Notes: generated from the letters alone by a model not told the origin. DNA of 64,000 nucleotides from Corynebacterium felinum (GCF_030408755.1 NZ_CP047209.1:1-64000), one strand, 5' to 3'; shown: positions 10,515 through 20,652, counted from the stretch's first letter. Numbers and translations are program-made.

Positions 10515-13088
10515 ATGAGCGACGATCTCTTCTCCGGAGATTCATACGATCGTGTACACCCGATCGACTTGAACGAGGAGATGCAGTCTTCCTACATCGA
10601 CTACGCCATGTCGGTCATCGTCGGCCGCGCATTGCCCGAGGTCCGCGACGGTTTGAAGCCGGTGCACCGCCGCATTTTGTACGCGATGTACGATTCCGGC
10701 TACCGCCCCGACCGTGGTTATGTGAAGTCCGCCCGCCCCGTGTCCGACACCATGGGTCAGTTCCACCCGCACGGCGACTCCGCAATTTATGACACCCTGG
10801 TGCGTCTGGCCCAGGACTGGAATATGCGTTACCCGCTCGTGGATGGGCAGGGTAACTTCGGTTCCCGCGGTAACGACGGCCCCGCTGCTATGCGTTACAC
10901 CGAGTGTCGTCTTACCCCGCTGGCGATGGAGATGGTGCGCGATATTCGCGAAAACACTGTTGATTTCTCCCCGAACTATGATGGTAAGACTCAGGAACCT
11001 GACATTTTGCCGTCGCGTGTTCCGAACCTGCTCATGAACGGTTCGAACGGTATTGCTGTGGGTATGGCGACGAACATTCCGCCGCACAACCTGCGTGAGC
11101 TTGCCGACGCCATCTACTGGTTGCTGGAAAACCCCGACGCTGATGAGGCTGCGGCCTTGGAAGCCTGCATGAGCTTTATCAAGGGTCCTGATTTCCCCAC
11201 TGCTGGTTTGATCGTGGGTACTCAGGGCATTAAGGATGCTTATACCACTGGTCGCGGTTCTATCCGCATGCGTGGTGTGACCTCCATTGAGGAAGAGGGT
11301 AGTCGCCAGACCATTGTGATTACGGAGCTTCCATACCAAGTTAACCCTGATAATCTGATCTCGAACATTGCGGAGCAGGTGCGCGACGGCAAGCTGGCGG
11401 GTATTTCCAAGATTGAGGATGAATCTTCCGATCGTGTGGGTATGCGCATTGTTGTGACCTTAAAGCGCGACGCGGTGCCTCGTGTGGTGCTCAATAACCT
11501 GTATAAGCATTCCCAGCTGCAAACTAATTTCGGTGCGAATATGCTCTCCATCGTTGATGGTGTGCCTCGTACCCTGCGCTTGGATCAGATGTTGCGTAAC
11601 TATGTGGCGCACCAGATCGAAGTGATTGTGCGCCGCACCCAGTACCGTTTGGATGAGGCTGAGAAGCGCGCCCACATTTTGCGTGGTTTGGTCAAAGCTT
11701 TGGACATGCTGGATGAGGTTATTGCCTTGATCCGCAGCTCCCAGACTGTCGATATTGCCCGTAGTGGTCTGATTCAGTTGCTGGATATTGATGATATTCA
11801 GGCTGATGCGATTTTGGCGATGCAGCTGCGCCGCTTGGCTGCTCTGGAGCGTCAGAAGATCATTGATGAGTTGGCCACTATTGAGGCTGAGATCGCTGAT
11901 CTGAAGGATATTTTGGCTTCGCCTTCCCGCCAGCGCTCGATTGTTCGCGATGAGTTGAAGGAAATCGTGGATAAGTACGGCGATGAGCGTCGCTCGGAGA
12001 TTATTGCCGCTACTGGTGAAGTGACCGAAGAAGATTTGATTGCCCGTGAAAACGTGGTGGTCACCATTACTTCTACCGGTTATGCCAAGCGCACCAAGGT
12101 GGATGCGTATAAGTCGCAGCGCCGTGGTGGCAAGGGTGTTCGTGGGGCGGAGTTGAAGCAGGAGGATGTGGTTCGTCACTTCTTCGTCTGCTCCACCCAT
12201 GACTGGATTTTGTTCTTCACCAACTTCGGCCGCGTGTACCGTCTCAAGGCGTACGAGCTGCCTGAGGCATCGCGTACTGCGCGTGGCCAGCATGTGGCTA
12301 ACCTGCTGGAATTCCAGCCGGAGGAGCGTATTGCTCAGGTAATTCAGATCCAAAGCTACGAGGATGCTCCTTACCTGGTTCTGGCGACCGCTCAGGGCCG
12401 CGTGAAGAAGTCTCGTTTGTCTGATTACGAGTCGAATCGTTCCGGTGGTTTGATTGCCATCAACCTGAATGAGGGCGACAAGCTGATTGGTGCCGCACTG
12501 TGCTCCAATGAGGATGATCTGTTGCTGGTCAGTGAGGAAGGCCAGTCGATTCGCTTCCGCGCCGATGATGAGCAGTTACGCCCAATGGGTCGTTCCACTG
12601 CTGGCGTGAAGGGTATGCGTTTTAGGGGCGACGACCAGCTGCTCGCCATGACTGTGGTTCGCGATGGCGAGTTCTTGCTGGTTGCTACCTCGGGTGGTTA
12701 CGGCAAGCGCACGGCTATGGAGGAGTACTCGACTCAGGGCCGTGGTGGCGTTGGTGTTGTGACCTTTAAGTACAACCCGAAGCGTGGCAAGTTGATTGGT
12801 GCGTTGGCTGTGGATGAGGATGATCAGATCTTCGCTATTACTTCCGCTGGCGGTGTGATCCGCACTGAGGTGAATCAGATTCGCCCAAGTTCTCGTGCAA
12901 CGATGGGTGTGCGCTTGGTTAACTTGGAAGATGGCGTTGAATTGTTGGCTATCGACCGCAATGTTGAGGGCGAAGGCGAGGAAGAAGCTGAAGCTGTGGC
13001 AACGGGTAAGGAAATTTCAAAGAATGCCCTCGTGAACACTCAGCAAGAGACGATCGATGAGATTTTGAACGAGGGTGAGGAGAGTTAA
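10515..13088 (+). CDS. gyrA: DNA gyrase subunit A
   Basis: GyrA cuts and rejoins the passing duplex. The 857-residue protein has the catalytic tyrosine at residue 128 ([10 protein letters not shown]). Its quinolone-resistance region reads [11 protein letters not shown] with Ser at 89 and Asp at 93, the susceptible-type residues. The C-terminal beta-propeller contains the GyrA box region (QRRGGKG) and related repeated motifs such as STQGRGG. An acidic tail follows ([10 protein letters not shown]), ending LNEGEES. The stop codon overlaps the start of the next gene by one base, so the two are translationally coupled. Confidence 0.97.
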   Translation: MSDDLFSGDSYDRVHPIDLNEEMQSSYIDYAMSVIVGRALPEVRDGLKPVHRRILYAMYDSGYRPDRGYVKSARPVSDTMGQFHPHGDSAIYDTLVRLAQDWNMRYPLVDGQGNFGSRGNDGPAAMRYTECRLTPLAMEMVRDIRENTVDFSPNYDGKTQEPDILPSRVPNLLMNGSNGIAVGMATNIPPHNLRELADAIYWLLENPDADEAAALEACMSFIKGPDFPTAGLIVGTQGIKDAYTTGRGSIRMRGVTSIEEEGSRQTIVITELPYQVNPDNLISNIAEQVRDGKLAGISKIEDESSDRVGMRIVVTLKRDAVPRVVLNNLYKHSQLQTNFGANMLSIVDGVPRTLRLDQMLRNYVAHQIEVIVRRTQYRLDEAEKRAHILRGLVKALDMLDEVIALIRSSQTVDIARSGLIQLLDIDDIQADAILAMQLRRLAALERQKIIDELATIEAEIADLKDILASPSRQRSIVRDELKEIVDKYGDERRSEIIAATGEVTEEDLIARENVVVTITSTGYAKRTKVDAYKSQRRGGKGVRGAELKQEDVVRHFFVCSTHDWILFFTNFGRVYRLKAYELPEASRTARGQHVANLLEFQPEERIAQVIQIQSYEDAPYLVLATAQGRVKKSRLSDYESNRSGGLIAINLNEGDKLIGAALCSNEDDLLLVSEEGQSIRFRADDEQLRPMGRSTAGVKGMRFRGDDQLLAMTVVRDGEFLLVATSGGYGKRTAMEEYSTQGRGGVGVVTFKYNPKRGKLIGALAVDEDDQIFAITSAGGVIRTEVNQIRPSSRATMGVRLVNLEDGVELLAIDRNVEGEGEEEAEAVATGKEISKNALVNTQQETIDEILNEGEES

Positions 13089-13429
13089 TGGCTACGCGTG
13101 TGCATACGGTTACGCGGGTGTCGCCGCTGACTGTTTTCCGCACGGCGTTCACCCTTTCGCTGGTGGGTCTGGCTGCCTGGGTGTTGTGCGTGACCTTGCT
13201 GTATTTCGGCATGGATGCTGCTGGCGTGTGGGACAAGGTGAATGATGTGATTGGTGGCGTGGGCGGTTCCCAGACCATCACGTTTGGCCTTGTGTTGTCG
13301 CTTGCAAGTCTGTTGGGCGCGCTGATGACTTTGGCTGCGTCTATCTTGGCCCCGCTTATTGCGGTTGTGTATAACGCAAGCGTTGATTTGTTCGGTGGGG
13401 TGAAGGTGACGTTGCGCGAGGAGTTCTAG
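13088..13429 (+). CDS. DUF3566 transmembrane protein
   Basis: The 113-residue membrane protein has two hydrophobic segments (about 18-42 and 58-95). The N-terminal RVSPLTVFRTAFTLSLVGLA block is the DUF3566 signature. The ATG shares one base with the gyrA stop codon. In Actinomycetota a DUF3566 gene normally sits directly downstream of gyrA and before the tRNA-Ile/tRNA-Ala pair. Its function is unknown; the mycobacterial homologue CwsA-like neighbourhood suggests a link to cell division or the cell wall, but this is inference only. Confidence 0.88.
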   Translation: MATRVHTVTRVSPLTVFRTAFTLSLVGLAAWVLCVTLLYFGMDAAGVWDKVNDVIGGVGGSQTITFGLVLSLASLLGALMTLAASILAPLIAVVYNASVDLFGGVKVTLREEF

Positions 13430-13589
13430 TACTTTTTGCGCGTGTCGACGCCTAGTTCTACGCCCCCTTATTTCACCTACCTACAGTGGGTGCGATCAGG
13501 GGGCGTTGTGCATGAATTTGCCAAGACCGTGCACTGTGCTGCTAAACTGTTCACATCAGTGTTGCTGATAGCCGGAAAGAGCTGGCAAT

Positions 13590-13617
13590 TTGCCAAATAT
13601 CTGGTTCTTCGGATAGA
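13590..13617 (+). promoter_or_regulatory. Probable promoter of the first tRNA pair
   Basis: TTGCCA (13590-13595) and GATAGA (13612-13617) are separated by 16 bases and lie 20 bases upstream of tRNA-Ile. The AT-rich stretch just before the tRNA is partly conserved in front of the second tRNA copy. Confidence 0.45.
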
Positions 13618-13637
13618 GTTTCATTCTGTTCCTGAAA

Positions 13638-13711
13638 GGGCCTATAGCTCAGTCGGTTAGAGCGCATCGCTGATAACGATGAGGTCGCAAGTTCGATTCT
13701 TGCTAGGCCCA
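13638..13711 (+). tRNA. tRNA-Ile (GAT anticodon), copy 1
   Basis: A 74-nt cloverleaf has a 7-bp acceptor stem (GGGCCTA with TAGGCCC) and D-arm AGCTCAGTCGGTTAGAGC. The anticodon loop CTGATAA has anticodon GAT, and the T-arm contains TTCGATT. A genomic CCA follows at 13712-13714. It sits downstream of gyrA as in other Actinomycetota. Confidence 0.97.
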
Positions 13712-13721
13712 CCAGGAATAT

Positions 13722-13794
13722 GGGGCATTAGCTCAATTGGTAGAGCATCTGCTTTGCAAGCAGAAGGTCAGGAGTTCGATTCTCCTATGCTCCA
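13722..13794 (+). tRNA. tRNA-Ala (TGC anticodon), copy 1
   Basis: A 73-nt cloverleaf has acceptor GGGGCAT/ATGCTCC, anticodon TGC within TTTGCAA and T-loop TTCGATT. No CCA is encoded. It is 7 bases after the CCA of tRNA-Ile, and a GAAGG...CTTCTTTTTT terminator-like end follows at about 13800-13843. Confidence 0.97.
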
Positions 13795-13889
13795 CAGCTA
13801 GAAGGAAGGCTGCACGGTGAAAGCTGTGTGGTCTTCTTTTTTGTGTGTGGGTGGTTGTGGGGTGCTGTGTGGGTTCTTAGTTTGTTATT

Positions 13890-13961
13890 AGTTAGAGATA
13901 GAGCGAGTGCTACTTGTAAAACCGCAGGTCATTTTTTGGTTGGTGTGCTGAAACTCTAACT
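13890..13961 (+). repeat. 72-nt stem-bounded element, copy B (AGTTAGAG type)
   Basis: Arms AGTTAGAG (13890-13897) and CTCTAACT (13954-13961) pair over 8 bp. The inner hairpin ACTTG/CAGGT uses one G-T wobble. The length is exactly 72 nt, as in all other copies. Confidence 0.85.
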
Positions 13962-14065
13962 CTTATTTTTTGGGGAAGTCTGTGCGCTGATAGATTCGGG
14001 GTCTTTGAGGGGCGCGCCTGAAAAACTTCCGCGCCAGCACTGCCGTGCTCCACAGAGTTGGTGGG

Positions 14066-14154
14066 TGTGACATTTTGTAACTTAGTGTCACATTTTTGTA
14101 AAACTGCAGGAAATTTGTCACTTTGGGTGTGACATTTTGTAACTTAGTGTCACA
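14066..14154. promoter_or_regulatory. Tandem palindromic operators upstream of the AlbA-type regulator
   Basis: TGTGACA...TGTCACA with a 13-base spacer occurs twice, at 14066-14092 and 14128-14154, within a direct repeat of about 62 bp (14063-14124 and 14125 onward). Each is followed by a CAGGAAATTTGTCAC block. Two identical palindromes ahead of a gene with a DNA-binding domain suggest autoregulation. Confidence 0.65.
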
Positions 14155-14234
14155 TAGCTTGTAATTTTGTGTAAAATAGCAGGAAATTTGTCACATTGGT
14201 TGTAACAAAACTAGTGAGTGAAAGGAATGCTGCT

Positions 14235-15950
14235 GTGAACAATTCATCGATGCACAATTGGACTGCAGACAAGCTTCACGATCTCATCACTGAGTTTCGT
14301 CGATTTGGTGGAGACAAACGTCAAATCGAAGTGAAAAAGGGGAAGGGTGGGGTTCCTTCGGTAGGGGAGACACTTTGTGCGTTCGCTAATTCCCCTAATG
14401 GCGGTTTGATTATTATCGGATTGGATGAAAAGCAAGATTTTATAGCAACAGGTGTCGATGATGTTGCTGCCATGTACCAGGGAATTGCGAGTCAGGCACG
14501 CAACGAGCAACTTCTCAATCCTGTTGTTACAGTGCATTTTTCCGAGGTCATACTATCGGGGAAAAACGTTGTGTTATGCTCCGTTGACCCGATTCCGTTG
14601 AATGAACGTCCGTGTAGGTTCAAAGGGAAAGCATATTTACGGCAGGCTGATGGGGACTATGAGCTTTCCGCTATTGATGTCCGCATGATTGAGCATGAAA
14701 AGCTCAATGCTGAAATGGCGGCTATTCGTACGCCAAGTGATCGCATTCTTGTAGAAGATTCCTCCCTTGATGATCTTGATCCAGATATCACTGAAGTAAT
14801 CCTGAAAAATGCGCGAAGTGGTTCCCAACTTTTATCCGAGCTTACTGATGACGATGTACTGCACAAACTTGGAGTTGTTTCGAAAAGTGGAAAGCTGACC
14901 GTAGCTGGAGCTTATGTGATGAGTAAATACCCACAGCAATGGGTACCCAGCTGGGGCGCTAGTGCCGCGCAGCAGATTAGATATTCTTTAAATAATCGGC
15001 GTAATTTTAATCTCGAACACATCGAGGGGCCAGTTCCAGTCATGTTTTCACGGTTGATGAACTGGGCGGCAGAAACTCTTCCACAGTTCATCAGCTATCG
15101 CGCCGATGGACATGCTATTGACACACTATCAATTCCCGAAGTCGCTGTACGTGAGCTTATTGCGAATGCCTTGGTTCACCGTGACGTGAGCCCTTTGTCA
15201 GCTGGAAAATATGTTGATGTGCGCCTGAATAACAACGTGCTAACTATTTCGAGCCCAGGCGGGCTGCGTGGAATCACCGTCAAACAACTTGGCGACCAAT
15301 ACTGCCGAAGGCCTGTGAATGAAACCATCTATCGGTTGTGTGAAAAATATCGATTCAAAGATGGAACTCGGTTAATCGAAGCCGAAGGAAGTGGAATCAC
15401 ACATGTGCGCCACACATTGCGATCGGCTGGGCTACAGGAACCTCTATTTTTTGATTCCGGAGTTAGCTTTACCGCAAAGATATCTGCACAAAGCCTTCTC
15501 GGCGAAACTGATCTACGCTGGTTAAAGGATAATTATCATAAGCATGACCTTGACCATGAATCGCGATTAATTTTAGTTACCGCCCGGAACGAGGAAAAAA
15601 TTACAATTTCACGAGTGCGAACACTGCTCAATCTTGATGGCGATCAGGCACACCGCATTCTGGAAACTCTGGAATCAATGGGGATATTAGTACATACCTC
15701 GAAAGGTGAGTACACGCTGTCTACCAGCGGTGTTGTTTCGCAGACCGAAACTTTAGAGACCACTGATTTGCGCACGTCGGTGCTCACTTTGCTTGGGCAA
15801 TCCCCACTGACGGTGAAAGATCTGGCGGAAAAGACAGGAGCCACCCACAGGCGCGTCCGCTATTTACTCGACCAGCTAGAAGCTGACGGTAGTGTGTATG
15901 GTCGAGGGAAAAAACCCATTCAGTGGGCTGTTGTATCGACACCAGAATAA
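14235..15950 (+). CDS. AlbA_2/Schlafen-type ATP-binding transcriptional regulator
   Basis: GTG 14235 is chosen because GAAAGG at 14220-14225 is correctly spaced, giving 571 residues; TTG 14196 would lack a ribosome-binding site. The N-terminal 120 residues match the AlbA_2/Schlafen DNA-binding fold (E-KKGKGG...LCAFANSPNGGLIIIGLDE). The middle (about 290-400) has the GHKL-like motif VRELIANALVHRDVS...ISSPGGL, typical of COG2865 predicted regulators. The C-terminal 100 residues contain two winged-helix-like segments. The gene lies alone behind tandem operators in the accessory segment and looks AT-richer than the gyrase genes. Its target and effector are unknown. Confidence 0.75.
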   Translation: MNNSSMHNWTADKLHDLITEFRRFGGDKRQIEVKKGKGGVPSVGETLCAFANSPNGGLIIIGLDEKQDFIATGVDDVAAMYQGIASQARNEQLLNPVVTVHFSEVILSGKNVVLCSVDPIPLNERPCRFKGKAYLRQADGDYELSAIDVRMIEHEKLNAEMAAIRTPSDRILVEDSSLDDLDPDITEVILKNARSGSQLLSELTDDDVLHKLGVVSKSGKLTVAGAYVMSKYPQQWVPSWGASAAQQIRYSLNNRRNFNLEHIEGPVPVMFSRLMNWAAETLPQFISYRADGHAIDTLSIPEVAVRELIANALVHRDVSPLSAGKYVDVRLNNNVLTISSPGGLRGITVKQLGDQYCRRPVNETIYRLCEKYRFKDGTRLIEAEGSGITHVRHTLRSAGLQEPLFFDSGVSFTAKISAQSLLGETDLRWLKDNYHKHDLDHESRLILVTARNEEKITISRVRTLLNLDGDQAHRILETLESMGILVHTSKGEYTLSTSGVVSQTETLETTDLRTSVLTLLGQSPLTVKDLAEKTGATHRRVRYLLDQLEADGSVYGRGKKPIQWAVVSTPE

Positions 15951-15977
15951 AAAACACATGCGTTTACGTGCGTGAAT

Positions 15978-16631
15978 TTAGAAACCGCCGGCTATCTGGG
16001 AAAAATCCAACTGTGCCTGGACATTGCAATCCACGTGGGCGGGGGATTGATAATAGTATTCCAGCCCAGAAATACGCCGATCGGGAAATTCCATTTCACG
16101 TACGAAAATGCTGAGCAGGCGGTAGGCATGATCGTCGATCTTTTCTTCCCAACACAACTGGTGCTCTTTAAAAACAGTGCCGTCTTCTAGCGATTCCAGA
16201 GAAAAAGGATTCTGGATACTTGTGATCTCAGCAAACTTCATCCCTGAAATTTCAGCGGATTGATTTCTGCCATCCAATTCGGCACGCACCATCTCTAGAA
16301 GCTGTTCATAGGGGATATCCGGGTACTGGCCCATCCAGCGAAAGAAATGCGGATCATACTTTTCAATATCAGGAATCATTCCACGCACCTGCGGATCGTA
16401 CTCGTGCCCTTCCTCTTGCGATACCTCGATGGCACCATCAGGCGCAGTTAAACCGAAAATTCCAATATCACTAGCGGCACGACTCTTCGTGGAATCGGCA
16501 GAAGGTGGTGGCTGAACCTGCGATGCGAGGGTGGTAAGTACTGGGGCATTTTCCGACTGCGGGCTTGGCGCTAGGGCGCACCCTACTAGCAGAACAGCGC
16601 ATAAGCACACTGCGCATAAGTGTTTTTTCAT
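15978..16631 (-). CDS. Predicted secreted lipoprotein of unknown function
   Basis: The 217-residue product starts at ATG 16631 behind a GAGGAGGT ribosome-binding site. The signal peptide MKKHLCAVCLCAVLLVGC ends in a lipobox (LVGC), so the mature Cys would be lipidated and the protein anchored outside the membrane. A Pro/Ser-rich linker (about 19-55) is followed by an acidic, Trp/Tyr-rich domain with no motif I recognise. It is convergent with the regulator at 14235-15950 and divergent from the ABC exporter. It may be cargo of the accessory segment. Confidence 0.75.
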   Translation of the reverse strand: MKKHLCAVCLCAVLLVGCALAPSPQSENAPVLTTLASQVQPPPSADSTKSRAASDIGIFGLTAPDGAIEVSQEEGHEYDPQVRGMIPDIEKYDPHFFRWMGQYPDIPYEQLLEMVRAELDGRNQSAEISGMKFAEITSIQNPFSLESLEDGTVFKEHQLCWEEKIDDHAYRLLSIFVREMEFPDRRISGLEYYYQSPAHVDCNVQAQLDFSQIAGGF

Positions 16632-16897
16632 GGTGAAGATACCTCCTCAAGGTGCGGTGACCACCAGTAGGGGAAGGCATTCACAGCAGAATGCCTGGCA
16701 AGACACACGTCGGGTAGTGAAAATACATGTCATTTTAATTGCCCGAAAATAGTTTCAACACGCTTTTTATATAGTTTTTTCTTAAGAAAAATCCGTTATT
16801 GCATAAAAGAAACCGTGGGGGTATTGAGTAAACCGGAAGGATAGGTGTTCACCCCTTCTGATTGGGGGATACACCTGCGCCAATTAGCATAAGAAGT

Positions 16898-18601
16898 ATG
16901 CATGTTAGGCAATCCAAAGCTAAGAAGCTACCGGCGCCATATCGGCTGAGCCGGCAAGCCCGAGGCACAATCATCGCAAGCGTAATTCTCACCTGGATTT
17001 CTGTGGTGGGGATGTGCGCAACAATCATGGGCGCAGGCATGATCGTCGACAAGCAACACGCATGGATCCACATCACCGCAGGACCTGTGGTTGTCGCCCT
17101 CACACTCATTGCGCGCAGCATGATTCAAGCCCGCGGGCAGATCGCGGAAGAAAACCACATCCGCCACCGCATCATCGACGCAGTCTTCGCCGCCGGACCT
17201 GCACGCGCCACCCACACCCGCACCGGCGAAGTCGTGTCACTAGCCACGGAATCAAGCGAAAAAATGATGGCGCTGCGCGTCGGATTCATCGCCCAAATCA
17301 TCGCCTCACTCAGCGCACCGCTCCTCGTTATCGCAGCAGTAGCCTGGTCAGTCTCAGGAACAATCGCACTGATTATGCTCGCCATGATCCCCGTCGTGCC
17401 CGCAATCGTCATCGGATTTAGGAAAGTAGTCTCCACAGTCTCCTCCGAATCCCAAGACGCACGCAAAGCACTCGCTGCAGCCTACATGGATGCCCTACAA
17501 TCACTCAGCACCCTGCAACTTCTCGGGGCAGCAGGGCGCGTCGCGCGCACACTAGAAGAAACAGGGGAGCGCAACCGCGTAGCCGTGATGAAACTTCTGC
17601 GCGGCAACCAACTCATCCTCTTCGCCATGGACTCCGCCTTCAGCCTCGCACTCGTCACCACCGCAGCAGGACTCGGACTTTATGGGGTCTCCAACAACAC
17701 CCTCAGCCCAGGCCAAGCCATCACACTTTTAGGCCTCAGCATGCTTCTTCTCGAACCCATGGACCAAGTCGGAGCATTCTTCTACGTCGGCATGAGCGGA
17801 CTTGGTGGGCAACGCGGAATCTTCGGATTCCTCCGCACACGCGGAATCGACGCTGAAACTACACTCAGCATCCCCAATACCCCCACATCGACTGTGCACA
17901 GTGACACCGTAGTTGAAATACGCGACCTCCACTTCGGCTACGACGAAGAACTCTTTCACGGCGCCAACCTCACAATCCGCGCAGGCGAACGCATCGGCAT
18001 CATCGGACGCTCCGGCCAAGGAAAATCCACCCTCCTGTCACTCCTCAAAGGTGATCTTTTCCCCACCACAGGCACCATCACCGTGGCCGGTGTCGGCGAC
18101 CTCACAGACGCAGCAATCCCTGCAACCTTAACACCTGCGGGCCTCAAACGAGCAGGGATGTTGCGGGCGGCGTCGGCAAGCGTCGCCCAAACAACCTGGC
18201 TATTTAGCGGAACAATTGCCGACAACCTGCGCATCGCAGCCCCCAACGCAACCGAAAAAGACATGTGGTTGGCCCTCGAACGCGCCCACGTAGCCGACGA
18301 AATCCGGCGCCTGCCCCACGGCCTTGACACCCCACTCTGGGAACAAGGACTCGGCATTTCCGGCGGGCAAGCACAACGCCTCTCGCTCGCCCGCGCCATT
18401 ATCTCCGGGCGACGCATCGTGTTGCTCGACGAACCCACCTCGCACGTCGACCTCGCCTCCGAACGCGAAATCCTGGCAGCCATCAACGATCTCGGCACCG
18501 ACTACACCCTCATCATGGTCACACATCGCACCAGCTCACTGACCCACATGGACCGCGTGATCGAAGTATCCGACAAAAAGCTCAAGGAGCGTCAACGATG
18601 A
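16898..18601 (+). CDS. CydDC-like ABC exporter, fused permease-ATPase, first subunit
   Basis: ATG 16898 is chosen over TTG 16862 because TAAGAAG precedes it; the product is then 567 residues. Five to six membrane helices fill about 20-310. The nucleotide-binding domain has Walker A GRSGQGKST, signature ISGGQAQRLSLARA, Walker B IVLLDEPTSHVD and the H-loop VTHRT. Domain order and the four-base overlap with a partner half-transporter indicate a heterodimeric type IV exporter, closest in style to CydD (thiol export) and actinobacterial relatives. The substrate is not deducible. Codons are strongly C-ending, unlike the neighbouring gyrase genes. Confidence 0.82.
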   Translation: MHVRQSKAKKLPAPYRLSRQARGTIIASVILTWISVVGMCATIMGAGMIVDKQHAWIHITAGPVVVALTLIARSMIQARGQIAEENHIRHRIIDAVFAAGPARATHTRTGEVVSLATESSEKMMALRVGFIAQIIASLSAPLLVIAAVAWSVSGTIALIMLAMIPVVPAIVIGFRKVVSTVSSESQDARKALAAAYMDALQSLSTLQLLGAAGRVARTLEETGERNRVAVMKLLRGNQLILFAMDSAFSLALVTTAAGLGLYGVSNNTLSPGQAITLLGLSMLLLEPMDQVGAFFYVGMSGLGGQRGIFGFLRTRGIDAETTLSIPNTPTSTVHSDTVVEIRDLHFGYDEELFHGANLTIRAGERIGIIGRSGQGKSTLLSLLKGDLFPTTGTITVAGVGDLTDAAIPATLTPAGLKRAGMLRAASASVAQTTWLFSGTIADNLRIAAPNATEKDMWLALERAHVADEIRRLPHGLDTPLWEQGLGISGGQAQRLSLARAIISGRRIVLLDEPTSHVDLASEREILAAINDLGTDYTLIMVTHRTSSLTHMDRVIEVSDKKLKERQR

Positions 18602-20319
18602 GCACAACCCGCACAGCAGAACCCACCATCTATCAGCTCGCCACCTGGCTGACCTCAATCACCGCACCCGTGCTCGGCCCGCTCGGGCTTTCCACGCTGT
18701 GCCGCATTCTCAACCAAATCTTGGGAATCGTACTCTACGTCGTACCCGCCTACGCGATCATTGCCCGCACACTCAGCATGCGCGAGGTCATACTCATCAT
18801 GATCGCATCAGCGCTCGCCAAAGCCTTCCTGCGCTACTTAGAGCACTACTTCGGTCACCTCGTCGCCTTCAAAGCCCTCGAACTAATCCGCATCCGCGTA
18901 TTCCGCGACATCTACCCCCAAGCGCCAGCCATCGTCAGCCGAACCGGCCACGATGCGGTCGGGCGCGGCGACATGCTCACCCGACTGACCCGCGACATAG
19001 GACACATCGAAGTATTTTTTGCCCACACCACCGCACCAGTAATTTCCGCACTCATCGTCCCCACCGCAGTGCTGATCACAACGCTTATCCTTTCACCCAT
19101 TCAAGGCCTCATCGCCGCCGGGATCTTCCTACTCGTGATCATCATCACGATCGATACCAGCGCCTACCGCTACGCCGTCGGGGTGACCGGAATACGGGGC
19201 AGGATGGCACAACATGTCACCGATTCCGTCGGCGGAGTCAGGGAAGTCACCGGATACGGCGCGCATGAGCGTCGCCACGCCGAACTTGCCGCACACGAAA
19301 CAACCTTGACACGCGCCATTATCCGCCGCAGCGGAATCGTCGGCACCCGCGCCGGGCTAGTTGCTTGTGCCCGCATGTCGGTCGTGTTCATGCTCATCCC
19401 TGCCACCGACAACCTTGCACTCAGCGTCGCTCTCACATTCGCAGTATGGCGCTGCTGGGACATGATCAACGAAGTCAGCGACCTAGGCAACCATCTTTCC
19501 CAATCACTCGCCGCCGCCCGCCGCGTCTGGGCACTATCCAACGCTGGGCTTCAGCTTGACGACGGCGCCCACACACTCACCCCGCATGGCCCCGGTGTGC
19601 GCGTGTGCTGGAACAACGTTAGCTACAGCTACGAAGGTGCCACCGAACCCATCGTGCGCACCATCAACCTCGACGTACCCGCAGGCGCATGGGTAAATAT
19701 TGTGGGGACCACCGGTTCAGGTAAATCCACCATCGCCAAACTACTTCTCCGCTACTGGGATGTCACTGAAGGGCAGATCCTGCTCGACGGCAAAGATATT
19801 CGCGACTACACCCTCGACTCCCTGCGCGCCGCGATCGCTATTGTCACCCAAGATATTCGCGCCATCCACGACACCGTCGCCGCCAACCTTCGCCTCGCCA
19901 AGCCCACAGCCAGCGAAGAAGAACTCACACACGCCCTCTACCTCGCCTGCCTCGATGGGGAAATCTCCCTCAACGACAACGTGGGCGAAGCCGGCCACGC
20001 GCTCTCCGGTGGGCAACGCCAACGACTCGCCCTCGCCCAAGCCCTCCTGCGCGGCGGCCGCGTACTCGTGCTCGATGAATTCACCGCCCACTTAAACCCC
20101 ACCCTTGTGAAACAGGTGCGCGAACGACTTTCTCACCATCACCCCGACGTGACAGTCATTGAAATTTCGCATGTGCTTGAGCATATCGACGCCGCCGACT
20201 GGGTTGCCGTGATGGACCGCGGTGAAATTGTTGAGCAAGGAACCCCTGATCAACTCCGAGCCCAATCCGGCGCACTCAGCCACCTACTTCACCGTGATGG
20301 AAAAGTAGGTGAACAATAA
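18598..20319 (+). CDS. CydDC-like ABC exporter, fused permease-ATPase, second subunit
   Basis: The 573-residue partner begins at an ATGA overlap with the preceding gene, so the two are translationally coupled. Membrane helices occupy about 20-310. The ATPase has Walker A GTTGSGKST, Q-loop TQD, signature LSGGQRQRLALAQA, Walker B VLVLDEFTAHLN and H-loop ISHVLEH. The Walker B segment reads DEF rather than DEP. Together with the gene upstream it forms one heterodimeric exporter. The second tRNA block begins 99 bases downstream. Confidence 0.82.
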   Translation: MSTTRTAEPTIYQLATWLTSITAPVLGPLGLSTLCRILNQILGIVLYVVPAYAIIARTLSMREVILIMIASALAKAFLRYLEHYFGHLVAFKALELIRIRVFRDIYPQAPAIVSRTGHDAVGRGDMLTRLTRDIGHIEVFFAHTTAPVISALIVPTAVLITTLILSPIQGLIAAGIFLLVIIITIDTSAYRYAVGVTGIRGRMAQHVTDSVGGVREVTGYGAHERRHAELAAHETTLTRAIIRRSGIVGTRAGLVACARMSVVFMLIPATDNLALSVALTFAVWRCWDMINEVSDLGNHLSQSLAAARRVWALSNAGLQLDDGAHTLTPHGPGVRVCWNNVSYSYEGATEPIVRTINLDVPAGAWVNIVGTTGSGKSTIAKLLLRYWDVTEGQILLDGKDIRDYTLDSLRAAIAIVTQDIRAIHDTVAANLRLAKPTASEEELTHALYLACLDGEISLNDNVGEAGHALSGGQRQRLALAQALLRGGRVLVLDEFTAHLNPTLVKQVRERLSHHHPDVTVIEISHVLEHIDAADWVAVMDRGEIVEQGTPDQLRAQSGALSHLLHRDGKVGEQ

Positions 20320-20371
20320 GCGAATAAGCACCGCGAAAAACAAGGAAGGAAAAGGGGATCTACCAGCCGTT

Positions 20372-20401
20372 TTGTTAAAAGTTTAAGACGTGCGGTATAG
20401 T
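20372..20401 (+). promoter_or_regulatory. Probable promoter of the second tRNA pair
   Basis: TTGTTA (20372-20377) and TATAGT (20396-20401) are 18 bases apart and 17 bases upstream of tRNA-Ile. The match is better than at copy 1. Confidence 0.6.
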
Positions 20402-20418
20402 TTCTTTTCGTTCCTTAA

Positions 20419-20492
20419 GGGCCTATAGCTCAGTCGGTTAGAGCGCATCGCTGATAACGATGAGGTCGCAAGTTCGATTCTTGCTAGGCCCA
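20419..20492 (+). tRNA. tRNA-Ile (GAT anticodon), copy 2
   Basis: It is identical across all 74 nt to the copy at 13638-13711, including the genomic CCA at 20493-20495. The unchanged sequence and its own promoter-like hexamers suggest it is functional. Confidence 0.96.
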
Positions 20493-20502
20493 CCAGGAAT
20501 AT

Positions 20503-20575
20503 GGGGCATTAGCTCAATTGGTAGAGCATCTGCTTTGCAAGCAGAAGGTCAGGAGTTCGATTCTCCTATGCTCCA
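20503..20575 (+). tRNA. tRNA-Ala (TGC anticodon), copy 2
   Basis: It is identical to the copy at 13722-13794. The same terminator-like tail follows to about 20622. Confidence 0.96.
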
Positions 20576-20652
20576 CAGCTAGAAGGAAGGCTGCACGGTG
20601 AAAGCTGTGTGGTCTTCTTTTTTTGTGTTTGGGGTGGTTGTGGGGTGGTGTG

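Larger units (their letters stand above)
13620..14010 (+). repeat. Direct repeat containing the tRNA-Ile/tRNA-Ala block, copy 1
   Basis: From just before tRNA-Ile through tRNA-Ala, its terminator-like tail, a G/T-rich stretch and a 72-nt element to about 14010, the sequence is nearly identical to 20401-21366 once the inserted element at 20653-21216 is removed. The two copies flank an accessory segment of about 6.4 kb. Confidence 0.88.

Noticed and set aside
10192..10518. Plus-strand frame opposite the antitoxin gene
   Set aside because: It has no ribosome-binding site and crosses the operator and the gyrA promoter.
13638..13794. rRNA operon expected next to tRNA-Ile/tRNA-Ala
   Set aside because: No 16S, 23S or 5S sequence is present; in Actinomycetota this tRNA pair stands after gyrA.
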